Origin: Campylobacter sp. RM12651
Lineage (GTDB): Bacteria > Campylobacterota > Campylobacteria > Campylobacterales > Campylobacteraceae
Direction of reading: 5' to 3'
DNA: 64,000 nt
Assembly: GCF_022369475.1 (NCBI RefSeq)
Contig: NZ_CP059600.1
Coordinates: 1,364,001 to 1,428,000 of the forward strand
This document shows, piece by piece, positions 1 through 8,428 of the stretch. How positions within the stretch are numbered: position 1 is the first letter of the stretch; the number at the start of each line of letters is the position of its first letter. A program made the translations under genes and the position numbers. The notes beneath the pieces were generated by a model. It was not told the DNA's origin, did no database searches, and was given only the letters and a program-made list of their open reading frames with translations.

Positions 1-72
1 GGTGTAGGAATAGGAGAAATAATTCCTAAAAAGCATATTCTTTTAGAGGTTAAGGAGCTTATTAATGAGTAA
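1..72 (+). CDS. C-terminal end of an unidentified protein (partial)
   Basis: The frame is open from the first base of the window and stops at a TAA at 70-72, giving a 23-residue tail that ends KHILLEVKELINE. It overlaps the start of the next gene by 8 bp, so the two are probably cotranscribed. Too little is present to assign a family. Confidence 0.6.
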   Translation, partial: GVGIGEIIPKKHILLEVKELINE

Positions 73-1246
73 TCAAATTAAGTTTAAGAATAATTATGAA
101 GTTTTAGAGCCAAACAAAACACATATCTTAGAAGTAATTACATTAGAAAATCGTTGCGATAGCAGATATTATATAGATGATAAATATTATAATAGCTATC
201 TATTGACTTTAAAAAGAAGTATTGCGAAAGGTATGTTATATACAACTTTAGATTTAAAAAATCAATATGATATGAAGTGTGTAAATCAAAAAGAATATGA
301 AAAATTAAAAGAAGAATATAATCAAGAGAATAACGATAATGTATTATTTACAAATGAAGCTATAGAAAATGCCAATGTATTATTTGCAAATGAAATATAT
401 AAAAAAACCTCAAAGTTTTATTTTGGTAAAATTTATGAAAAACTTGATTATGCCCAACAATATCATAAATATTATAATATCATTAATACACAAAATAAAA
501 GTAGTTTTGATATTATCAAATATATCAAACAATGCAAAAAAATTATAGTTCATTTTTTAGAAAATAGCGAAAAAGAACAAAACAAATCCTATGGATTAAA
601 AAATAAAGAGCTAAGATTTTATATAGTTCTTGATGATGAATGCAAGGATAAGTATGAAAAATACCTATTAAGTAGAAATCTTGCAGGAGATTTTAACGCA
701 AAACAAGTATCTGAATATTTTATATCTACTTTTAAAGATACTTTTAAAAAGTATGATTTTATGGTTTCGGAAGATAAGCTAAAAAATACTACTAAAGAAT
801 ATTTACAAGAAGATAATTATTTAGTTGGATATTTTTTTAGGATTGTTGTTATGCCTGATATAAGTTATGCACCTAAAGACATTCAAGAAATATACAAAGG
901 TATTCCACAAGAAGAAGTAATTTCAAAAAAATATAATAAGAAAGTTGGTTTTTTAATATGTGAGTTTGGTTATTATCAATCTAATAATATTGTAACTGAT
1001 TATTACACAAATATAGAAGTTTTAAAAAGTAATATGCCTATTACTAATCAAGAATATTATACTTTTGATAATGTTGATTTTGTGAGTATTAAGAACAATT
1101 ATACTATTGAAAAAATATTAGGCACTAAATCTGATAATACTAAAAAAACAATACCAAGCAAAAAAAATAATTTATTTGCTCATATAATATGTGCATTAGG
1201 GATATTATGGTTTTTTTGGGTTCTTTTTATATTTTTTAAACAATAA
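65..1246 (+). CDS. Unknown 393-aa protein with C-terminal membrane anchor
   Basis: I do not recognise the family. The first 360 residues are hydrophilic, lysine-, asparagine- and tyrosine-rich. The last 25 residues form one hydrophobic segment (around IICALGILWFFWVLFIFF), which would make it a tail-anchored inner-membrane protein with a cytoplasmic body. There is no signal peptide. It overlaps the preceding partial gene by 8 bp and is followed 9 bp later by another membrane protein behind a strong AAGGATTATT ribosome site, so the cluster to about 4.1 kb is likely one operon. Confidence 0.75.
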   Translation: MSNQIKFKNNYEVLEPNKTHILEVITLENRCDSRYYIDDKYYNSYLLTLKRSIAKGMLYTTLDLKNQYDMKCVNQKEYEKLKEEYNQENNDNVLFTNEAIENANVLFANEIYKKTSKFYFGKIYEKLDYAQQYHKYYNIINTQNKSSFDIIKYIKQCKKIIVHFLENSEKEQNKSYGLKNKELRFYIVLDDECKDKYEKYLLSRNLAGDFNAKQVSEYFISTFKDTFKKYDFMVSEDKLKNTTKEYLQEDNYLVGYFFRIVVMPDISYAPKDIQEIYKGIPQEEVISKKYNKKVGFLICEFGYYQSNNIVTDYYTNIEVLKSNMPITNQEYYTFDNVDFVSIKNNYTIEKILGTKSDNTKKTIPSKKNNLFAHIICALGILWFFWVLFIFFKQ

Positions 1247-1255
1247 GGATTATTA

Positions 1256-1915
1256 ATGGAAAACACAAGAAAAAAACCAATTAGCTTATGGTGGATTATA
1301 ATCGCACTTATTTTGTTAGATTATATGGTTGATGAGGTTATATTAAGTGAAAGCTTTTTAGTGCATTTAACTAAAATGTTTAATTTTTTAGGTTTAAAAG
1401 CTATATTTATTATACCTACCTTGCTTTTAGTGGTATTTTTGGCTATACCATTTTTCTATAAGCCTAAAGGCGTAATGGAATACATTCAGTATTTTGAAGA
1501 GAAAGTGCAAAATAGGTTTATTATTTGTTTAGCAGTATTTTTTGGATTGTTTTATTTAGCATCAAAAACAAATGATTATAGGAACATAACTCATATTGTA
1601 TATTCATATCAAGAAAATAATCAAGATTATGTATGCAGCTACAATATAAAAACCCAAGATTTTGAAAATAAAAACGATAGCAACAAATGTGAAACTGCAT
1701 TAGTTGATAGTATAAAAAAACTACAAAAAGAAATCAAAAGAACTGATAATACTGATAACTTTTTACATTTGGTTATTGACTATGCAAGACAAGGAAAAAT
1801 TGAGTTTTTTAGCTATACTGAAAATGATATGGAGTGGGAAAACGATATTTATGTAAAAGACCCTAAAGATTTTTCATGGCTTATTATAAAATCTTTAAGA
1901 AAGGATAAAGAATGA
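1256..1915 (+). CDS. Unknown 219-aa membrane protein with three N-terminal TM segments
   Basis: Hydrophobic segments lie at about residues 11-28, 47-67 and 88-104. A hydrophilic C-terminal half with two cysteines follows. The start is set by ATAAGGATTATTAATG, a ribosome-site and start pattern used repeatedly in this window. No family is recognised. A large soluble gene with a tail anchor followed by a small membrane protein could be an effector and immunity pair, but nothing in the sequence proves it. Confidence 0.75.
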   Translation: MENTRKKPISLWWIIIALILLDYMVDEVILSESFLVHLTKMFNFLGLKAIFIIPTLLLVVFLAIPFFYKPKGVMEYIQYFEEKVQNRFIICLAVFFGLFYLASKTNDYRNITHIVYSYQENNQDYVCSYNIKTQDFENKNDSNKCETALVDSIKKLQKEIKRTDNTDNFLHLVIDYARQGKIEFFSYTENDMEWENDIYVKDPKDFSWLIIKSLRKDKE

Positions 1916-1962
1916 AAGAAAATAAACCTAATTTTAACGAAATTGAAAGGATTAAAAAATGA
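1912..1962 (+). CDS. Possible 16-aa translational-coupling peptide
   Basis: A 16-codon reading frame begins with an ATG overlapping the stop of the upstream gene and ends in a TGA overlapping the ATG of the downstream gene. The double ATGA overlap would couple translation of the three frames. It may be no more than a short re-initiation bridge, and the peptide resembles no known product. Confidence 0.25.
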   Translation: MKENKPNFNEIERIKK

Positions 1963-2858
1963 CTAAAGAACAATTTGATAAGCTTATAAAAAGCTCAAGA
2001 AAACTAAAAGATTTTAAAATATCTACAAGTCTTGGAGAAAACTATACACTAAATGCTTTTAATCAAGCTTATATGTATAGCATATTAAGATATTTAAGCG
2101 ATTTGGCTTTGGAAAGCAATAATGAAGAAGAAAAAGCTTTGATTTTTGGTTCTATCGCCTTATGTTGCATTTCTTTATATGAAGAAAACACTAAAACAGA
2201 TATAGTGTATGAGGAATGTATTAATCAATTTGGCGATTTCTTTGCATTAATGGATTTAGTTGCTAAAGTTTTTAGCCCACATAACCTAGAGCCATTTCCG
2301 AGCAAATATTTAAACAATAACTTGATAGTTGAAATAGTTAATCAATGTTGCTTTATGGCTAGTCAATATAAAGATGATAATGTTGATAATATTGATTTAG
2401 CTGAGTTGGTGGTTAATTATATAGATAGAGTATGTATTAATGCTAATATTGATGAGGTAGCAAAACATACAAATTCACAAAATTTTAATACCAAGTATTT
2501 AAAAAATTGCATTTATATAGAAATGCCAAATCAAAATATTGAGCTATGCTTAGAAAATTATTCATTACTCACAATATATTTTATTAAAAGCGTAGTCAAT
2601 AAGGAATTATGTGGATTAAATGCCTATAAAAAAGAGTATCCTAGTATAATGTCTATATATGAACATATACAAAACCAAAAAGAGCTTGAATTAAAACATA
2701 CGATAGAACAAAAAAACTATGTGAGTGTTTTTGGTAATTATGCTAGTTCTGACATACACGCTATATCTGTAAATATTAAAGATACTAGCTTTAATCTCAG
2801 CTATTTTTTAACATTTTTAGAACAAAAAGATTTAGAGTTTGATATTAAAGGAAAATAA
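1959..2858 (+). CDS. Unknown 299-aa soluble protein
   Basis: There is no signal peptide, membrane segment or recognised motif. The composition is acidic and helical, and cysteines are scattered (about nine), which fits a cytoplasmic protein. It starts within an ATGA overlap with a 16-codon frame and is followed 11 bp later by the next gene behind AAGGATATTTAAAATG. Its function is unknown. Confidence 0.7.
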   Translation: MTKEQFDKLIKSSRKLKDFKISTSLGENYTLNAFNQAYMYSILRYLSDLALESNNEEEKALIFGSIALCCISLYEENTKTDIVYEECINQFGDFFALMDLVAKVFSPHNLEPFPSKYLNNNLIVEIVNQCCFMASQYKDDNVDNIDLAELVVNYIDRVCINANIDEVAKHTNSQNFNTKYLKNCIYIEMPNQNIELCLENYSLLTIYFIKSVVNKELCGLNAYKKEYPSIMSIYEHIQNQKELELKHTIEQKNYVSVFGNYASSDIHAISVNIKDTSFNLSYFLTFLEQKDLEFDIKGK

Positions 2859-2869
2859 GGATATTTAAA

Positions 2870-4105
2870 ATGGCAAGATATTTAACCCACGCATTTGTTA
2901 TAGATAAGAAAAAACAAAATGTATTTTGTGCAGTGATTGACTTGCAATATACATTTATAAGACCAAGTTTTGTAGTAAATAGCGAAAAAATGAAATTATT
3001 AAATATAAATGAAGAAATAGAAAATAACTTCTTTAATTTTTTAATAGGTGTAAATAAAAATTCACTTGAATGCTATGAAGACTTTTTGGATAAAGATATG
3101 AAAATAGCTTTATTTGAAAGACTTATGGTTGATATAGATATGTCAAGTGATAATTTTTTAAAAAGCATTATGCTAGATTATTTAAATAAATCATACGAAA
3201 ATTATTTAGCTAATGATAGAAGAAAAATGGCTACTATGAGCTATATAATAATAGACCACGCATTTATCTATGAATATGATTCGGATAAAAAAATAATTGC
3301 ACCTACTCATTATAAGCATTTTGATATAAAAGAGTATATGGAGTTAATCATTGATAAAGGCATAGATAAAATAAATGAAATATTGCTAGAAAAAAGCAAA
3401 GATAAAGATAAGGTAAGAGAGAACATAGAGCATAAAAATAACTTTATCTCTCATTGGAAAAATAATATAACAAACAACTTGCAAAATAATCTAGTTCGCT
3501 TATATAAAACTAGAGATGCTAAGCAAAATGAAAGCAATGAACAATATGAATATATGAAAAAGAACTTTAAATATAATTATGTAGGTTCAGAAGAAGATAT
3601 TCAAATATGCAAAGATATTGAAAAATACTATAAAGAAAATCACTTTAAAGATGAAATTATAAAAACTATTGATAAAAATGTCCCAAAAAGTATAGAGGAT
3701 TATTTATTTAATACTATGCACAATCCGTTTAGAGCTTTTTCAAAACCAAAAGATTTACATTATTTAATTAACAAAGCTTACGAAATAACAATTGAAAATA
3801 TTAAAAATATAAGCGATAAGGATATTATTAAAGAGCGTAAAAGAATATATTCTCAATTTGGTGTTTGTATTAAGCATTTTAGAGAAAGTCTTTATTTTAA
3901 TAATCAAGATATTTATTTTAGCATGAGAGATGAATTAGACTTTCAAGATAAAAACTATTGGTTTCACTTACGAAATGGCTTTTTAGAAACACTAAATCTT
4001 AATGAAGCTAAATCGGAAAAAGACTTTCGCTTTCTTAATGGTTTTATAGATAGCTTTTATGATAATTATTGTGTTGATAAAGAGAATAGGAGTAGTAAAT
4101 GCTAA
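2870..4105 (+). CDS. Unknown 411-aa soluble protein
   Basis: This is a long charged protein without membrane segments or a signal peptide. The N-terminus (MARYLTHAFVIDKKKQNVFC) suggests a beta strand pair. The middle is lysine- and glutamate-rich and probably helical (about residues 160-240). No catalytic motif could be identified. It closes the first gene cluster; a 64-bp gap separates it from the next gene. Confidence 0.7.
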   Translation: MARYLTHAFVIDKKKQNVFCAVIDLQYTFIRPSFVVNSEKMKLLNINEEIENNFFNFLIGVNKNSLECYEDFLDKDMKIALFERLMVDIDMSSDNFLKSIMLDYLNKSYENYLANDRRKMATMSYIIIDHAFIYEYDSDKKIIAPTHYKHFDIKEYMELIIDKGIDKINEILLEKSKDKDKVRENIEHKNNFISHWKNNITNNLQNNLVRLYKTRDAKQNESNEQYEYMKKNFKYNYVGSEEDIQICKDIEKYYKENHFKDEIIKTIDKNVPKSIEDYLFNTMHNPFRAFSKPKDLHYLINKAYEITIENIKNISDKDIIKERKRIYSQFGVCIKHFRESLYFNNQDIYFSMRDELDFQDKNYWFHLRNGFLETLNLNEAKSEKDFRFLNGFIDSFYDNYCVDKENRSSKC

Positions 4106-4169
4106 ATACAATAAAATGAAGTTGCCAATATGTAATATATATCATTATTAAAATTAAGGAAAAACAGAA

Positions 4170-4667
4170 ATGATTATAGATTTAAATAATTTAGATGAAC
4201 ACAGCAAAAAACAAATATCTAGATTAGAACAAATAAAAGATATTGCTGTGATGGAAGTGGCATTAGGCGGATACAATGTTATGATTTGGACTGATGAAGT
4301 AAAAGAGCCAAAATATGTAACTATAAAAGATTTAGATATTATAAAAGAATATATTTTAGTATATCCAATTGATCCAGAAAGTTGTGGCGATGTTGATGGT
4401 TATTCGTTTTATTCATTAGCATATTTTATAAAAGAATTTAATGAAAAAATACCTAACAATAAAATTGTGCCATTTCTAAAAGAAAAACTAAAGCTTTATA
4501 GATTTGAAGATTTAGAAAACGAATATAATTACGGATTAGCAATAATGGTTTTATGTGAAGATTTTATTAGAATTGGACACCCTTTAAAGGAAGAATTAGA
4601 AAATTATAAAAAACATTTAAAAGATGAAGACAACAAATGGATAAAGAATAATTTGAAACTATTTTAA
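4170..4667 (+). CDS. Unknown 165-aa cytoplasmic protein
   Basis: This acidic protein has no membrane segment. The start is supported by TTAAGGAAAAACAGAAATG. The composition resembles small immunity-type or SMI1-like proteins in being acidic and tryptophan-containing, but no diagnostic motif is visible, so that is only a possibility. It precedes the traW gene with a 71-bp gap. Confidence 0.6.
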   Translation: MIIDLNNLDEHSKKQISRLEQIKDIAVMEVALGGYNVMIWTDEVKEPKYVTIKDLDIIKEYILVYPIDPESCGDVDGYSFYSLAYFIKEFNEKIPNNKIVPFLKEKLKLYRFEDLENEYNYGLAIMVLCEDFIRIGHPLKEELENYKKHLKDEDNKWIKNNLKLF

Positions 4668-4738
4668 TAACTATTAGAATTATGCGACTAATAAATAATA
4701 TGAAAGATGATTTTATAAAAAAAAGATGAGGTATTAAT

Positions 4739-5356
4739 ATGAAAAAAATTATATTATCTAGCCTTGTAGCTTTATCACTACAAGCAGCTACTATTGTTCA
4801 AATGGGTAATGTGTATGATTTTGCTGAAGAAGATTTATTGGTATTAATAAGCAAAAAAGCACAAGAAAAAAAGAAATTTTTAGAACAAAACCAAGATAAA
4901 ATTACTGAAGAATTTAAAGAAGCATTAAAGAACTACAGACCAAAAAATCTTGCGAAATTACCACCTGCAAAAAAAACGCAAACTAGACTTGTAGATATTA
5001 CATACACGCTTGATAAAGATATTATTGCAAATAATAAAATATATTATAAAAAAGGATATAAAATTAATCCACTAAAACACATCCCATTACCAAATAAATA
5101 TATTGTATTTAATGCAAATGATAAAAATGAGCTGCAATATGTAAAGGATAACTTTAAAGGTAATTTAGAATATGAGTTTATCTTGTCCGACGGAGATTAT
5201 AATAAAGCAAATAAAGAACTTGATACTTGGGTTTATTATTTACCTCAACTAATGAAAGATAGATTTCAAATAAAAAGCACTATTAGTATAATTAGTCAAG
5301 ACAACGAATTTATAAAGATAGAAGAAATAAGTATTAATGAAAAAAATATTAAATGA
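4739..5356 (+). CDS. traW: TraW, F-type conjugation periplasmic protein
   Basis: An N-terminal signal peptide (MKKIILSSLVALSLQAA) precedes a mature protein that follows the TraW layout: a G...Y.FAE.DLL start at about residues 23-36, a charged helix, R...D at about 84-87, then G...NPL at about residues 114-120, an F...D...Q strand near 130-140, and a final L..RF.I....S segment before a conserved acidic end. At 205 aa it matches the usual TraW size (about 200-210). TraW acts in the periplasm with TraU and TrbC in pilus assembly. It is unusual here because traU and the other tra genes lie more than 30-50 kb away and this gene sits among unrelated small genes. Identification is by pattern only. 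Confidence 0.82.
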   Translation: MKKIILSSLVALSLQAATIVQMGNVYDFAEEDLLVLISKKAQEKKKFLEQNQDKITEEFKEALKNYRPKNLAKLPPAKKTQTRLVDITYTLDKDIIANNKIYYKKGYKINPLKHIPLPNKYIVFNANDKNELQYVKDNFKGNLEYEFILSDGDYNKANKELDTWVYYLPQLMKDRFQIKSTISIISQDNEFIKIEEISINEKNIK

Positions 5357-5374
5357 AATTATAAGGAAAAATTT

Positions 5375-5635
5375 ATGGAAATATTAAGGAAAATTAAAGA
5401 TATACAATCTGAGCAAGATTTACAGATAAAAATAAATAAAGTGCTAGATTATTTTAATCTATCATTAAAAGATTTATCAAGCATAATAAAATACTCGCCT
5501 AATTATATTTCTGCTTGTAAGCAAAATCAATTTAAAATAAACGATAGATTTATTGCAGCAATTGATTTATTTGTTAAAACAAAAGAATTAGAACATTTAT
5601 TAGAAATAGAAAAATTTAAAAATAATTATAAATAG
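5375..5635 (+). CDS. Small HTH-like putative DNA-binding protein (86 aa)
   Basis: Residues about 28-65 have the spacing of a helix-turn-helix (LSLKDLSSIIKYSPNYISA, then a basic segment). The same arrangement, ending in an AIDLF or ALDLY helix, recurs at the C-terminus of the 200-aa protein at 14868-15470. The gene follows traW by 18 bp and probably shares its transcript. A role as regulator of the element is plausible but not shown. Confidence 0.6.
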   Translation: MEILRKIKDIQSEQDLQIKINKVLDYFNLSLKDLSSIIKYSPNYISACKQNQFKINDRFIAAIDLFVKTKELEHLLEIEKFKNNYK

Positions 5636-5655
5636 ATCCCACGCAAAAGTGGGAT
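5636..5655. terminator. Hairpin between convergent genes
   Basis: ATCCCAC (5636-5642) pairs perfectly with GTGGGAT (5649-5655) around a GCAAAA loop, right after the stop of the HTH-like gene and before the convergent stop at 5662. An A/T-rich tail follows on both sides, so it can terminate in either direction. Confidence 0.75.
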
Positions 5656-5661
5656 TATAAT

Positions 5662-5967
5662 TTAAGCTACTATTTTTTTAAATAAATCTAACTCCACATT
5701 TGTATTTTTGTCTAAATCACTAATTGCATTCAATAAATTCTCATCATCATATATTGCAAGTAATTCATTATATTTAATATCTTCTCTTAATAAGATATGT
5801 TTTAATAACATATTATTATTCTTTTGAAAATCATAAGCATCAAAATTTTCTTTTCTATATTCTTCAAGAAAAATTTGGGCCTCTAGGCTTAATGTATTAT
5901 ATTGTTTGCCATTTAATTCTTTCGCTATTTCTTTTGAAATAGTGTTTAAAAACTCATTTAGTTTCAT
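5662..5967 (-). CDS. Unknown 101-aa acidic protein, divergent from the Panacea pair
   Basis: A small soluble protein, probably all helical, preceded by an AAGGATTTACACATG start. It is transcribed away from the 6347 gene across a long control region, a position typical of an autoregulated repressor. No helix-turn-helix is evident, and no family is recognised. Confidence 0.65.
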   Translation of the reverse strand: MKLNEFLNTISKEIAKELNGKQYNTLSLEAQIFLEEYRKENFDAYDFQKNNNMLLKHILLREDIKYNELLAIYDDENLLNAISDLDKNTNVELDLFKKIVA

Positions 5968-5988
5968 GTGTAAATCCTTTCTGATAAA

Positions 5989-6338
5989 AATACTTATATT
6001 TTAGTATAATTTTATTAATTTAAACTTAAATATACTAAAAAATTAGTATATAAAAAATTATATTCATATTGTAAGGATTATTAAAAAAAAGTGTATATTT
6101 ACACAAGGCTAATTAAAGAAAATATTTTTTGGATATTAAATAAGCTTAAAAAACTCATTTTAAATAACTTGCGGTAATTAGTCTTTTTATTTATAAACAA
6201 AAGTAAGACTATGTAACAAACTCTGTGATAAAAATTTTTTTCATTTAATAATAAATAATATCCAAAAAATGCAAGTTATACTAATTTTTTAGTATATTTA
6301 AGTTTAAATTAATAAAATTATACTAATATTTTAGAAAA
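5989..6338. promoter_or_regulatory. Divergent control region with 50-bp perfect inverted repeat and four operator-like palindromes
   Basis: 6001-6050 and 6277-6326 are exact reverse complements (50 of 50). Each arm holds a perfect TATACTA-N6-TAGTATA palindrome (6031-6050 and 6277-6296). An imperfect copy lies 42 bp further out on each side (5989-6008 and 6319-6338), four helical turns away. Inside, 6124-6138 and 6256-6270 form a second 15-bp inverted repeat, 6164-6172 and 6271-6279 a 9-bp one, and TAGTCTT...AAGACTA near 6179-6211 a local hairpin. It lies between divergent genes, and the palindromes overlap -10-like sequences. A role in autoregulation or as a replication or transfer site is inferred. 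Confidence 0.75.
6052..6090 (+). repeat. 39-bp repeat, copy 1 (second copy at 29256-29294)
   Basis: This 39-bp stretch, containing TTGTAAGGATTATTAAAAAA at 6069-6088, recurs exactly at 29256-29294. Weaker similarity continues for about 25 bp downstream of both copies. The 20-bp core also occurs on the minus strand at 21945-21964. Confidence 0.8.
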
Positions 6339-6346
6339 GGATTATT

Positions 6347-6610
6347 ATGTTATGTGTTAATATTGAAAAAATGTATATTAGTTATCAACCAAAAAATAAA
6401 TACGAAAATATTTATAAAGATTTTTTATTTAACGATATAAGAAATAAAATATCTGATTATGTATCAAATAATAGTTTTGAAAGTATTAGCTCTAATAATA
6501 AAATACTTTTTATTGCTTTTCCTTTAAAAAGAGATTGTGATATTCATAAATTAAAAAAAATTATTAGTGAATATAACGAAAAAAGTAAAGAGTTAAGTAT
6601 AAATGAGTAA
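6347..6610 (+). CDS. Unknown 87-aa protein paired with a Panacea-domain protein
   Basis: A small basic protein preceded by AAAAGGATTATTATG. Its stop overlaps the next start by 8 bp, so the two are translationally coupled. The neighbour carries a Panacea domain, known as an antitoxin module that neutralises many unrelated toxins encoded beside it. By position this gene is the candidate toxin, but the sequence shows no recognisable toxin fold. Confidence 0.6.
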   Translation: MLCVNIEKMYISYQPKNKYENIYKDFLFNDIRNKISDYVSNNSFESISSNNKILFIAFPLKRDCDIHKLKKIISEYNEKSKELSINE

Positions 6611-7154
6611 TAGTTTAGCCGTATCAAAGTATTTTTTACACTTGGCTTATATTGAAAATGCGGGGGAAACTTTTTCTGCACATAGAATGCAAGAGCTTTT
6701 ATTTATGACTCAAGGTTTTAGTTTTGTGATTAATGATAAACCATTATTTGAAGAAAATTTTATATTTTTATCAAATAAAAAAATTGCTATACTTAGTAAC
6801 TTCTGTCATTATTTTGAAAAATATGGAGCTAATGGTATTAACTTTAAAGAACTTAGTAATTTTAATATTGATGAGGTTAATATTAAATCAGTAGATGTAA
6901 TTCAAAAGACTTATGTATTTTATAACTTACTAGATAATTACAATCAAATTAGAAGTATTATTTATAACAAGTTTTTTCAATTTAATAATAGTAAAATAGA
7001 TGTGCCAATTAATAATCACGATATTAAAATATTTTTTACTGAAATACTACCAAATATAATAAAAAAAGAAAATAAAGAGTATCAAAAATCATTACTACGA
7101 AAATATTTAAAAAACCCAAATAAATGCTATCACATTTTTTATAAGGATATTTAA
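6603..7154 (+). CDS. Panacea-domain (DUF4065/SocA-like) protein, candidate antitoxin
   Basis: Residues about 6-60 follow the Panacea pattern: a first helix with VSKYFLHLA, then MQELLFMTQGFSFVI, then DKPLFEENF. In typical members the second motif is L.LQKLLYYAQ..... and the third D.....AW..GPV. The third motif lacks the usual W..GPV here, so the domain is divergent. It overlaps the upstream 87-aa gene and is followed 2 bp later by a DNA methyltransferase. Known Panacea proteins neutralise a linked toxin; that role is inferred from the family and the gene pairing. Confidence 0.6.
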   Translation: MSNSLAVSKYFLHLAYIENAGETFSAHRMQELLFMTQGFSFVINDKPLFEENFIFLSNKKIAILSNFCHYFEKYGANGINFKELSNFNIDEVNIKSVDVIQKTYVFYNLLDNYNQIRSIIYNKFFQFNNSKIDVPINNHDIKIFFTEILPNIIKKENKEYQKSLLRKYLKNPNKCYHIFYKDI

Positions 7155-7156
7155 AA

Positions 7157-8251
7157 ATGAGCGAAAATAAAGCTTATCTAAGCGAACAAATTATTACTTA
7201 TCTAGGAAATAAACGCTCTTTACTTGATTTTATAGCAATGGGCGTTGAGTATGCTAAGATTGAGCTTAAAAAAGATAAATTAAGCTCGGTTGATTTATTT
7301 AGTGGAAGTGGAATAGTTGCAAGGTTTTTAAAACAACATTCATCATATCTAATAGCAAATGATTTAGAAAGTTATAGCAAAGCAATTAATGAATGCTATT
7401 TATTAAATATAAATGATGATTTTTATAAAGAACTCTTAAATGAATACAATATTTTAAGTCAAGAAATCATAAATAATTTAGATAATGCAGGTTTTATTAA
7501 AGAGCTTTACTCTCCTAAAGATGAGCTTAATATAAGCCCTAACGATAGAGTTTTTTATACAAATTATAATGCTAGTTATATTGATACAGCTAGAAAGCTT
7601 TTAGAACATAATAAATACAAAAAATATTTTTTAGCTCCACTTTTATATGAAGCTAGTGTTAAAGTTAATACAAGTGGAGTTTTTAAGGGCTTTTATAAAA
7701 ACAAAAATGGTATTGGTCAATTTGGTGGCGAGGGTCAAAACGCCCTAAGTAGAATAAAAGCAAATATAAACTTACAAATGCCTGTGTTTTCAGCTTATAA
7801 TGTGCCGTTTGAAGTCTTTAAAATGGACGCAAATAATCTAGCAAAAGAGCTTGATTGTGATTTATGCTATATTGACCCACCTTACAATCAGCACCCTTAT
7901 GGCTCGAATTATTTTATGCTAAATCTAATTACAAATTATATAAAACCGAGTGATATTTCAAAAGTTTCTGGCATTGCTAAAGGTTGGAATAAAAGTGCTT
8001 ACAACTATAAAGCAACAGCTTTGGAAAGCTTTACTGAGTTGATTTCTAATTTAAAAGCAAAAATAGTTTTAATTTCTTATAACAATGAGGGCATTATTGA
8101 AGAAAATGAACTTATGAATATGTTAAAACAATTTGGTCAAGTGCAAATGTTAGAGCAAAAATATAACACTTTTAGAGCAAGTAGAAATCTAAACAATAGA
8201 GCTTTATATGTTAGTGAAAAGCTTTATATTTTAAAAAATAATAAGGAATAA
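7157..8251 (+). CDS. D12-class DNA adenine N6-methyltransferase
   Basis: The family motifs are present in alpha-class order: an N-terminal YLGNKRSLLDFI lysine motif at about residues 14-25, the AdoMet-binding DLFSGSGIVARF at about 44-55, and the catalytic CYIDPPYNQHPYGSNYF at about 235-251. The 364-aa length fits this class. It should transfer a methyl group from AdoMet to adenine N6. No restriction enzyme gene is next to it, so it is likely an orphan or protective methylase. It starts 2 bp after the Panacea gene and shares its operon. Confidence 0.85.
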   Translation: MSENKAYLSEQIITYLGNKRSLLDFIAMGVEYAKIELKKDKLSSVDLFSGSGIVARFLKQHSSYLIANDLESYSKAINECYLLNINDDFYKELLNEYNILSQEIINNLDNAGFIKELYSPKDELNISPNDRVFYTNYNASYIDTARKLLEHNKYKKYFLAPLLYEASVKVNTSGVFKGFYKNKNGIGQFGGEGQNALSRIKANINLQMPVFSAYNVPFEVFKMDANNLAKELDCDLCYIDPPYNQHPYGSNYFMLNLITNYIKPSDISKVSGIAKGWNKSAYNYKATALESFTELISNLKAKIVLISYNNEGIIEENELMNMLKQFGQVQMLEQKYNTFRASRNLNNRALYVSEKLYILKNNKE

Positions 8252-8254
8252 CAA

Positions 8255-8428
8255 ATGGAGAATTCAACAATACTAACCCATATTAAAATTATGAAAGAAA
8301 GATTGCAAAAAATACAAAAAGATATAAAGAGTAATGATATTGACCAAGAAACTTTGCGTTTAAGGTTTATGGATTTGCAAAATGATATTGAATTTTTAAT
8401 TTTTTATATAGAAAAGGATAAAAAATGA
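8255..8428 (+). CDS. Small 57-aa coiled-coil protein
   Basis: ATG at 8255 lies 3 bp after the methyltransferase stop, behind AATAAGGAATAACAA. The reading frame runs 57 codons to a TGA overlapping the next ATG (ATGA at 8425-8428). The peptide is a charged amphipathic helix, similar in character to the N-terminal coiled coil of the following gene. The tight spacing on both sides argues that it is real. Confidence 0.6.
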   Translation: MENSTILTHIKIMKERLQKIQKDIKSNDIDQETLRLRFMDLQNDIEFLIFYIEKDKK

